Shown here piece after piece: positions 55,062-64,000 of a DNA stretch of 64,000 nucleotides. Position numbers and translations under genes: made by a program. Each line of letters begins with the position of its first letter. Position 1 is the first letter of the stretch. The stretch comes from Thermocatellispora tengchongensis (GTDB lineage Bacteria; Actinomycetota; Actinomycetes; Streptosporangiales; Streptosporangiaceae): assembly GCF_014202315.1 (NCBI RefSeq), contig NZ_JACHGN010000002.1:31480-95479 (forward strand), written 5' to 3'. Under the pieces are notes generated by a model that was not told where the DNA came from, made no database searches, and saw only the letters and a list, made by a program, of their open reading frames with translations.

Positions 55062-55949
55062 ATGACTCAGATGAACGGGCGTACCGTGCTGGTGACCGGC
55101 GGCACCGGAGGGATCGGCAAGGAGACGGCGCGCGGGCTGGCGCGGCTGGGGGCCAGGCTGCTGCTGGTGGGGCGCGACGCGGCGCGGGCGGAGGCGGCGG
55201 CGCGGGAGTTGCGGCGCGACACCGGCAACGACGACGTACGCGCCCTGACCGCCGACGTCACCAGGCAGAAGGACCTGCGCGCGCTGGCCCGGCGGGTGGA
55301 GGAGATCGGCGCGCTGCACGTGCTGCTCAACAACGCCGGCGTGAGCCCGCCCGGCCGCACCCTGACCGAGGACGGCGTGGAGACCACCTTCGCCGGCAAC
55401 GTCGTCGCGCCCTACCTGCTGACGCGGCTGCTGCTGCCGCTGCTACGGGCCTCCGGGCGGGGACGGGTGGTGAACATCACCGGCGGCGTGCCACGAGGGA
55501 GGCTCGATCCGGCCAACCTCCAGGCCGAGAAGTTCTTCATCGGATGGCTCACCGACACGCAGTACAACCGGTCCAAGCTCGCCCTCATGGCCATGAGCCG
55601 GACGCTGGCCGAGGTGGCGGCGGGCGAGGGGGACGTGACGGTCAACGTGGCCTATCCCGGGCACGCGTACACGTCGATGAACCGGGCGCTCCGCATGAGC
55701 GCCTTCCCGGTGCTGCTGCGGCCGATCGTGCCGGTGCTGCGGCTGATCATGCCGTACGTCTACGGCGACCTGGAGAAGCCCGCGCGCAACGGGATCAGGC
55801 TGGCGTCGGACCCCGCGCTGGACGGGGTGACCGGGGCGTACTTCGACATCAAGGGCGAGAACGCGGCATGGCCGCCCACCACCGGCGACCCTCGGGTGCG
55901 GGCCGCGGTGTGGGAACTGTGCGAGCGGCTGGCTCCGGTCAGCGGTTGA
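55062..55949 (+). CDS. Short-chain dehydrogenase/reductase
   Basis: 295 residues. The NAD(P) Rossmann motif is VTGGTGGIGKETARGL (about 9-24), NNAGVSPPG is the NNAG motif, and YNRSKLALMAMS carries the catalytic Tyr-x-x-x-Lys. It is a retinol-dehydrogenase/oxidoreductase-type SDR of unknown substrate. ATG 55062 and 55071 are possible starts. It is divergent from a TetR gene that probably represses it, and its 3' end overlaps the XdhC gene by 11 nt. Confidence 0.9.
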   Translation: MTQMNGRTVLVTGGTGGIGKETARGLARLGARLLLVGRDAARAEAAARELRRDTGNDDVRALTADVTRQKDLRALARRVEEIGALHVLLNNAGVSPPGRTLTEDGVETTFAGNVVAPYLLTRLLLPLLRASGRGRVVNITGGVPRGRLDPANLQAEKFFIGWLTDTQYNRSKLALMAMSRTLAEVAAGEGDVTVNVAYPGHAYTSMNRALRMSAFPVLLRPIVPVLRLIMPYVYGDLEKPARNGIRLASDPALDGVTGAYFDIKGENAAWPPTTGDPRVRAAVWELCERLAPVSG

Positions 55950-56940
55950 TGGGGCCCTGGGTGTCGCGGATCGGGGTGGGGGCGCGGTCGCCGAGCACGG
56001 CCAGGATCTCGGCGCAGATGGCCAGGGCGGTCTCCTGCGGGCTGCGCGCGCCGAGGTCCAGGCCGACCGGGCCGCGGATGACCGCCAGCGCCTCGGCCGG
56101 AACGCCGCGTTCGCGCAGGCGCTCGGCGCGGCCGGCCTGGGTGTGCCGGGAGCCGAGCGCGCCCACGTAGCCGATGCCCGCCGCCAGCGCCTCGGCCAGC
56201 ACCGGTGTGTCGATCGCGGGGTCGTGGCTGAGCACGACCAGGCAGGCCGAGCGGCCGTGGGCGGCGAACAGCGCCGAGGCCGCCACCGGGTCGTCCACCA
56301 CGCTCGCCGCCCAGCCGAGCAGGCGGGCCTGGGCGTCCAGCGCCCCGGCCAGGTCGCCGCGGCCGACCACGACCAGGTGCGGCGCCGCCGCCACGCTCTC
56401 GATGAGCACCCTGCGCCCGGCGATCTCGCGGATCTCGCGCGCCCCGCGGCTGCGGCTCAGCACCCGGCGCGCGGCGGGCACCGCCTCGGCGTCCAGCCCG
56501 GGATCGCCCAGAGAGCCCTGTACGTCGTCCGCCCGCACCACCGCCGAGGTGCCCGGCCCGCCGTCGAGCGCGGTGACCAGCGCGGCGCCGGACGGGTCGG
56601 CGATGGCCTCCCACCACGCGGGCGGGATCGCGGGCAGCGGCTGGAGCAGGACGGTGGCGTGGCCGCCGCACACCAGCCCGGCGGCGACCGCCTCGGGCTC
56701 GGTCACGCTGACGTCGAGCAGCCGCGGCGTCCCCCCGGCCAGGACCTCCTCGGCGCCGCGGCGCAGCGCCGCGTCGGCGACGCCGCCGTACAGGCCGCCC
56801 GCGGTCGCGCCCTCCTCGCTGATCGCCATCGCCTGCCCGGCGTCGCGCGCGCCGAGCCCGTGCTCGCTGACCGGCCTGGCCACCACCGCGCGAACGCCCC
56901 CGGCCCGCCACTTGCCGACCGTCTCCACGAGATGTCTCAT
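55939..56940 (-). CDS. XdhC/CoxI family molybdenum-cofactor maturation protein (long form)
   Basis: 333 residues with the two XdhC/CoxI domains: the N-terminal one includes ATAGGLYGGVADAALRRGAEEVL, and the C-terminal Rossmann domain is near PHLVVVGRGDLAGALDAQARLLGW and VVLSHDPAIDTPVL. XdhC proteins bind and sulfurate molybdopterin cofactor before insertion. ATG 56940 was chosen; an in-frame TTG 12 nt earlier overlaps the LysR stop. It follows lysR on the minus strand, divergent from the coxMSL operon. Confidence 0.86.
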   Translation of the reverse strand: MRHLVETVGKWRAGGVRAVVARPVSEHGLGARDAGQAMAISEEGATAGGLYGGVADAALRRGAEEVLAGGTPRLLDVSVTEPEAVAAGLVCGGHATVLLQPLPAIPPAWWEAIADPSGAALVTALDGGPGTSAVVRADDVQGSLGDPGLDAEAVPAARRVLSRSRGAREIREIAGRRVLIESVAAAPHLVVVGRGDLAGALDAQARLLGWAASVVDDPVAASALFAAHGRSACLVVLSHDPAIDTPVLAEALAAGIGYVGALGSRHTQAGRAERLRERGVPAEALAVIRGPVGLDLGARSPQETALAICAEILAVLGDRAPTPIRDTQGPINR

Positions 56941-56948
56941 GGCCCCAT

Positions 56949-57857
56949 TCAATCCCAGATGGACACGCGTACGGTGGGGCGGAAGCGGGCGCGCGGCACC
57001 CCGGCGGCCGGTGACAGCATGACCTGGGTGGCGGGCGGGGTGGTGAGGAAGTCCAGCAGCGAGCCGGCGGCGCCGGAGCGGCGGGTGCGTACCAGCGTGC
57101 TGGCGTACCAGCAGGCGTCCATCGGCGTGGCCGCGGTCTCCACCACGGTCAGGTCGCCGCGGCGCAGCCGGGGGGTGACCAGGTGGCCCACGGCCGGGGC
57201 CACGCCCGCGCCGTCGGCGGCGGCGTCCCAGGCGACGGCCTGGTTGGCGAAGACGCGTACGCGGTCCTCCGGGATGCGCAGTCTGCGCAGCAGCCGCGCC
57301 GCGTCGCTGCCCGGGTCGGTGCCCGAGGGGTCCACCAGCCAGGTGTCCCTGCGCCCGCCCGGCGCGCCGACGGCGATCATCCGGCAGCGCAGCACCGGCT
57401 CGCAGACCAGCCCGGAGCCCGACAGCGGCGGGCCGAGGGCCACGTCGGCGAGGCGGGCCGACAGCAGCAGCGGCATCTCGCCGCTGGTCGCGACCCCGCT
57501 GGTGACCTCGATGGCGCGGCGGGCGGCGTAGGCCAGGCCGAGCGGCCCGGCCACGAACTCGCCCAGCTCGCTGCCCACCACCAGGTGCAGCCGCTCCGGG
57601 CGGCCGGACCGCACCGCGGCCTCCGCCTCCGCGCCGAGCGCGACCATCTGCGCGGCGATGCCGAGCAGCCGCCGGCCGCCCTCGGTGAGCGTCATCCCGT
57701 CGCCGCCGCGGGTGACCAGCGGGTCGCCGAAGCGCTGGCGCAGCGCCCCCAGCGCCTGCGAGACCGCGGGTTCGCTCACGCCCAGGGCGCGGGCCGCCGC
57801 CTTGACCGAGCCGAGCCGCGCGACGAACACGAACGCGCTCAACTGCGTGAGGGTCAC
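56949..57857 (-). CDS. LysR family transcriptional regulator of the cox cluster
   Basis: 302 residues. The N-terminal winged helix (LSAFVFVARLGSVKAAARALGVSEPAVSQALGAL, about 6-40) and the C-terminal periplasmic-binding-like effector domain are typical. Divergent position (86 nt) to coxM implies control of the CO dehydrogenase genes. A palindromic TAAGG/CCTTA site lies between the genes. Confidence 0.88.
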   Translation of the reverse strand: MTLTQLSAFVFVARLGSVKAAARALGVSEPAVSQALGALRQRFGDPLVTRGGDGMTLTEGGRRLLGIAAQMVALGAEAEAAVRSGRPERLHLVVGSELGEFVAGPLGLAYAARRAIEVTSGVATSGEMPLLLSARLADVALGPPLSGSGLVCEPVLRCRMIAVGAPGGRRDTWLVDPSGTDPGSDAARLLRRLRIPEDRVRVFANQAVAWDAAADGAGVAPAVGHLVTPRLRRGDLTVVETAATPMDACWYASTLVRTRRSGAAGSLLDFLTTPPATQVMLSPAAGVPRARFRPTVRVSIWD

Positions 57858-57885
57858 AGTCCCTTCATAGAGCCGTGAGCCACAT

Positions 57886-57899
57886 TAAGGAATCCCTTA
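57886..57899. promoter_or_regulatory. Palindrome TAAGG-AATC-CCTTA between lysR and coxM
   Basis: A perfect 5-bp inverted repeat with AT-rich flanks, 28 nt from the lysR start and 43 nt from the coxM start. It fits the T-n(11-13)-A LysR box. Confidence 0.5.
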
Positions 57900-57942
57900 T
57901 TTCTCGATTGTCGGGTAGCGGCCACGGGATCAGTGTGTCCGC

Positions 57943-58817
57943 ATGCAGGTCCCCGCACGCTTCGAGTACGAGAGGGCGTCCAGCGTCGGCCACGCCCTCA
58001 TGCTGCTGGAGAGACTCGGCCCCGAGGCCAGGGTCGTCGCGGGCGGCCACAGCCTCATCCCGATGATGAAGCTGCGGCTGGCCCAGCCCGAGGCGCTGGT
58101 GGACATCAACGACCTCGCCGAGCTGTCGCACCTCGCCGTGGAGGGCGACGAGCTGGTGGTCGGAGCGCTGGTACGGCACGCGCGGCTGCTCGCCGACGCC
58201 GAGGCCGGGCGGCTGTTCCCCATACTCCACGACGCCGAGCGGGTGATCGCCGACCCCGTGGTGCGCAACCGGGGCACGGTCGGCGGCTCGCTGTGCCAGG
58301 CGGACCCGTCCGAGGACCTGTCGGCGGCGTTCAGCGCGCTGCGGGCCACCGCGGTGATCCAGGGGCCGGGCGGCGCCCGCACCGTGCCGATCCGGGAGTT
58401 CCACACCGGCCCGTACGAGACCGCCGTCGAGCCGGGCGAACTGCTCACCGAGCTGCGCGTCCCGATCAGGCCGGGGAGCGGCAGCGCGTACCAGAAGGTG
58501 GAGCGCCGGGTCGGTGACTGGCCCGTGGCCGCGGCCGGCGCGGTGCTGGTGATCCACGACGGCGTGATCGCCGAGGCCGGGATCGGGCTGACCGCCGTCG
58601 GCGCGGCCCACTTCGCCGCCCCGGAGGCCGAGGAGTCGCTGATCGGGCAGGTGCCCGGCGAGGAGGCGTACGCGCGGGCCGGCGCGCTCGCCGCCGCGCA
58701 CTGCGAGCCCCAGTCCGACCAGCGCGGCCCCGCCGACTACAAGCGGCACCTGGTCGGTGAGCTGGTACGCCGCGCGCTGGCGCGGGCCGCGGAACGAGCA
58801 GGCCGGGGAGGCCTCCG

Positions 58818-58821
<4 letters not shown>
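57943..58821 (+). CDS. coxM: CO dehydrogenase FAD subunit CoxM
   Basis: 292 residues. The FAD motif [26 protein letters not shown] (about 31-56) and [21 protein letters not shown] (about 105-125) are diagnostic of CoxM. It transfers electrons from CoxS to a quinone or carrier. It overlaps coxS by ATGA (58818-58821). The M-S-L order is the canonical form I coxMSL order. Confidence 0.93.
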
Positions 58822-61632
<2,811 letters not shown>

Positions 61633-61636
<4 letters not shown>

Positions 61637-62358
61637 GCACCGACTTCCTCGGCATGCCCGGACCCCGCCGCCCCTCCCCGGAGCCCGGGTCCCGGCAGCC
61701 GTACGTCATCGCCACGGTGGTGCGCGCCGCCCGCCCCACCAGCGCCAAACCGGGCGACCGCGCGCTCGTGCTCGCCGACGGGACCATCGAGGGCTTCGTC
61801 GGCGGCCACTGCGCCACCTCGGCGGTGCGCGCGCAGAGCATGCGCGTCCTCGCCCGCGGGGCGTCCACGCTGCTGCGCATCACGCCCGAGGCGGCCGAGC
61901 CGTACGAGGAGGAGGGGCTGGTCGCGGTGGGCCAGCCCTGCCTGTCCGGCGGCACCCTGGAGATCTTCCTGCAAGCCGTGCTCCCGCCCGCCCTCGTCCA
62001 CGTGTACGGCGACGGCCCCATCGCCCAGGCCCTCCGCACGCTCGGCGAGGCACTGGCGTACGAGGTGACCCTGACCACGGCCCCGAGCGCGCCCATCGCC
62101 CCCGACACCATCGCACTGATCGTCGCCTCCCACGGCGTCAACGAGCCCCCCGTCCTCCAGGCGGCGCTCCAGGCCGGCGTCCCCTACATCGGCCTGATCG
62201 CCAGCCGCGAGCGCGGCGCCGCCGTGGTGTCCGCACTCGACGGCGGAAGCCGCGTCCACACCCCCGCCGGCCTCGACCTACGCGCCCGCACCCCCGCCGA
62301 GATCGCCCTGTCCGTCTACGCCGAGATCATCGCGACCCGGCACACGCCGGCGAGCTGA
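61633..62358 (+). CDS. Short XdhC/CoxF-like Mo-cofactor maturation protein
   Basis: 241 residues. ATG 61633 overlaps the coxL stop by ATGA. It has an N-terminal XdhC domain (YVIATVVRAARPTSAKPGDRALVLADGTIEGFVGGHC) and a short Rossmann region (VHVYGDGPIAQALRTLGEALAYEV). As the fourth gene of the cox operon it likely helps insert or sulfurate the cofactor of CoxL. It is distinct from the longer XdhC at 55939. Confidence 0.86.
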
Positions 62359-62515
62359 CATGCCCTCCATCCTGTCGCGCAGGCTGCCCCATCCGACCGG
62401 GTCTCCCCTCCGGGAAGTCGTCCCACTCCACAATCCGGGGCGTGTCCGGCGGGCAGATGTTGCCCTTCTGGGCGTGAGCGGGGATTGTCTAGTCTCTGGG
62501 GTCTGGGAGGTGGTC

Positions 62516-63298
62516 ATGAAGGTCGTCGGAAGCGCCCTGGTCGGGGTCGGCAGGCGGCGGTTGTGGGACGCGCTGCTCGATCCGGACGTGCTCGTGCGCA
62601 CGATCCCCGGCTGCGAGCGGCTGGAGGCGCTGGGCGGCGACGCGTACCGGATGACGGTGACGGCCGGGGTGGCCTCCATCAAGGGCGTCTATCAGGGCGA
62701 GGTCGCGCTGACCGACATGCGCGAGCCCGAGGCGTTCGTGATGAAGGCCGGCGGCCAGGGCGCGCCGGGCACGGTGGACGCGACCGTGAACATCCGCCTC
62801 AGCGACGCCGACGGCGGCGGCACGCGGATCGACTACGACGCCGAGGCCGTGGTCGGCGGCATGATCGGCGGCGTCGGCCAGCGGATGCTCACCTCGGTCG
62901 CCAAGCGCACCGCCGACGAGTTCTTCACCGCCCTGGAACGCCACCTCACCGAGGAGCCCGTGACCGAGCCCGCCGCCGTCCAGCCCGCCGCCGTCCAGCC
63001 CGCCGCCGTCCAGCCCGCCGCCGTCCAGCCCGCCGCCGTCCAGCCCGCCGCCGTCCAGCCCGCCGCCGAACCCGCCGCCGTCGAGTCCGCCCCGGTCACG
63101 GAGGGGGCCGCCGCGGCGGAGGTCCCGGCGCGGGAGGCCGGGCAGGTGTACGTACGGCCGGCGCCGGAACGCGCGCCCGCCCCGCGCAGTGCCGTGCCCG
63201 CCTGGACGATGCTCGCCGCCTTCGGCATGGGCGCCGGCGTGGCGCTCGGCAGCGCCACCATCGGCTGGCTCCTCGGCCGCGCCACCCGACGCGCCTGA
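62516..63298 (+). CDS. coxG: CoxG-like SRPBCC protein with C-terminal membrane anchor
   Basis: 260 residues. Residues 1-150 are a CoxG/SRPBCC domain (SALVGVGRRRLWDALLDPDVLVRTIPGCERLE). A linker follows with six tandem VQPAA units encoded by a 15-bp repeat. The C-terminal helix (about 225-250, WTMLAAFGMGAGVALGSATIGWLLG) is a tail anchor. CoxG anchors or delivers CO dehydrogenase at the membrane. ATG 62516 follows GGGAGGTGG. It is 157 nt after the cox operon, so it could have its own promoter. Confidence 0.88.
   Translation: MKVVGSALVGVGRRRLWDALLDPDVLVRTIPGCERLEALGGDAYRMTVTAGVASIKGVYQGEVALTDMREPEAFVMKAGGQGAPGTVDATVNIRLSDADGGGTRIDYDAEAVVGGMIGGVGQRMLTSVAKRTADEFFTALERHLTEEPVTEPAAVQPAAVQPAAVQPAAVQPAAVQPAAVQPAAEPAAVESAPVTEGAAAAEVPAREAGQVYVRPAPERAPAPRSAVPAWTMLAAFGMGAGVALGSATIGWLLGRATRRA
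62970..63065 (+). repeat. 15-bp tandem repeat inside coxG
   Basis: Six near-perfect copies of GCCGCCGTCCAGCCC encode the VQPAA linker between the CoxG domain and the membrane anchor. Confidence 0.9.
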
Positions 63299-63343
63299 CG
63301 GCGTACGTGTGGCCCTTGCCCCGCCACGGGCGGGGCTGAGGCG

Positions 63344-63799
63344 CTAGATGTCCTCTGCCAGGAGGTCGTTGGCGATGGCGAGGCGCTCCAGGATGCGGGC
63401 GAGTGCGGCCCGGTCGGCCGCGTCCAGTGGCGCGGTCAGCTCCTCGTCGAGGGCCGCGGCGGCGGCCGTGGCGGCGTCGAGCAGGCGGACGCCTTCCTCG
63501 GTCAGGTGCAGGCGCTGGCGGCGGCGGTCGGACGGGTCGCGGACCCGCTCGATCGCGCCGCGCGCTTCGAGCTGGTCGGCGAGCAGGACCACCAGACTCG
63601 GCGCGACCCGCATCACGGCGGCCACCTCCAACTGCGACTCGGCGCCCTTGATGCGCAGCGCGCTGAGCAGGGCGACATGCTTGGGCTTCAGTTCGAGGTC
63701 GGCGAGCCGCTCGGCGTAGCGCGCCTCCTGGCCGGCGCCGAGCACACCGAGCCTGAACGAGACGGTGCCGACCGGCGTGCGCGCGCTTCTCTTCGCCAT
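63344..63799 (-). CDS. MarR family transcriptional regulator
   Basis: 151 residues. The winged-helix domain includes LEVAAVMRVAPSLVVLLADQLEARGAIERVRDPSDRRRQRLHLTEEG (about 60-105), the MarR signature DRRR. ATG 63799 is preferred; TACCAT lies 7 nt upstream. A near-perfect palindrome lies between it and the divergent partial gene. No clear connection to cox is visible. Confidence 0.87.
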   Translation of the reverse strand: MAKRSARTPVGTVSFRLGVLGAGQEARYAERLADLELKPKHVALLSALRIKGAESQLEVAAVMRVAPSLVVLLADQLEARGAIERVRDPSDRRRQRLHLTEEGVRLLDAATAAAAALDEELTAPLDAADRAALARILERLAIANDLLAEDI

Positions 63800-63806
63800 T
63801 CGCAAG

Positions 63807-63844
63807 ATGGTACCGTCCCAGAACGATTCACATATTGAATGGTT
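63807..63844. promoter_or_regulatory. MarR promoter and palindromic operator
   Basis: TACCAT (minus, 63812-63807) is the -10 of the marR gene. AACGATTCA-CATAT-TGAATGGTT (63822-63844) is an 8/9 inverted repeat and the candidate MarR operator. Confidence 0.6.
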
Positions 63845-63861
63845 CACGTTCTGACATCATC

Positions 63862-64000
63862 GTGCGAGGTCTGAACGTGCTGGTGGCGCTGGGTTCAGCG
63901 GCGTTCGGGGTGCTCGCCATGCTGACCCCTGCCGGCTACCCGGGCGTCGCCGGTGGGGTGACCCACGCCGCCACGTTCTTCGCGGCGATGTACGGCGTGC
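63862..64000 (+). CDS. N-terminus of a membrane protein, cut by the window end
   Basis: GTG 63862 opens a frame beginning VRGLNVLVALGSAAFGVLAM, which looks like a signal/membrane helix, and continues hydrophobic to the last base. The position after a MarR gene suggests it is the regulated target. Identity cannot be given from 46 residues. Confidence 0.45.
   Translation, partial: MRGLNVLVALGSAAFGVLAMLTPAGYPGVAGGVTHAATFFAAMYGV

Overview
The window is very GC-rich, with G/C-ending codons, many GTG starts, WhiB, mycothiol-type and SigK-like genes, an IdeR/DmdR-type iron box and many apparent leaderless promoters. This points to a chromosomal segment of a filamentous actinomycete, most likely Streptosporangiales-like (inference; no 16S rRNA is present). 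No tRNA, rRNA, phage, transposase or CRISPR array was recognised.

Layout. 1-6.6 kb: a DNA repair pair like mycobacterial Prim-PolC and LigC, interleaved with a methyltransferase, a CGNR regulator, an aldehyde dehydrogenase and a pyrimidine-reductase-like gene. 6.7-15.6 kb: glycogen debranching (glgX), OsmC, an AidB-like acyl-CoA dehydrogenase, an ankyrin/HEAT-like protein, an ECF sigma factor with a candidate partner, and a DUF1707 protein. 15.6-16.7 kb: a gene-free block with a 106-bp tandem repeat. 16.7-20.5 kb: an assimilatory sulfate reduction operon (sir, a 48-aa zinc ribbon, cysH, cbiX-like) behind a leaderless 27-codon leader peptide. 20.5-26.9 kb: YccF and BrkB membrane proteins, glyA under a ZTP riboswitch, rsgA, a 1-kb GC-rich repeat block, a phosphoribosyltransferase and whiB. 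27-36.4 kb: a sucrase/ferredoxin-like gene behind an iron box, glpD-tetR divergent from an alkyl-DHAP-synthase-like flavoprotein, a metallophosphoesterase, a PolA-like polymerase and an MFS transporter. 36.6-39.4 kb: a receptor-type Ser/Thr kinase.

39.6-50.8 kb forms a purine-catabolism neighbourhood. A DUF2877/FdrA/DUF1116 trio (the proposed oxamate carbamoyltransferase complex) runs leftward, divergent from a PucR regulator. An NCS2 nucleobase permease and a three-subunit molybdenum hydroxylase follow (large subunit with PYRGAGR, form II/xanthine-dehydrogenase-like). 50.7-53.1 kb encodes cytochrome bd oxidase (CydA, CydB), followed by 1.3 kb of gene-free repeats. 54.4-63.3 kb holds a TetR/SDR pair and a form I aerobic carbon monoxide dehydrogenase cluster: LysR and XdhC on the minus strand, divergent from coxM-coxS-coxL-xdhC and coxG. 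Its CoxL carries AYACSFR, the form I motif. A MarR gene and a partial membrane protein end the window.

The strongest regulatory signals are the Cys-type leader peptide with a full -35/-10 promoter at zero leader length, the ZTP riboswitch, the iron box, and TAnnnT hexamers set 6-8 nt before the start codons of about ten genes. The two molybdenum enzymes, their maturation factors and the bd oxidase suggest a soil organism able to scavenge purines and trace CO and to respire at low oxygen (inference).
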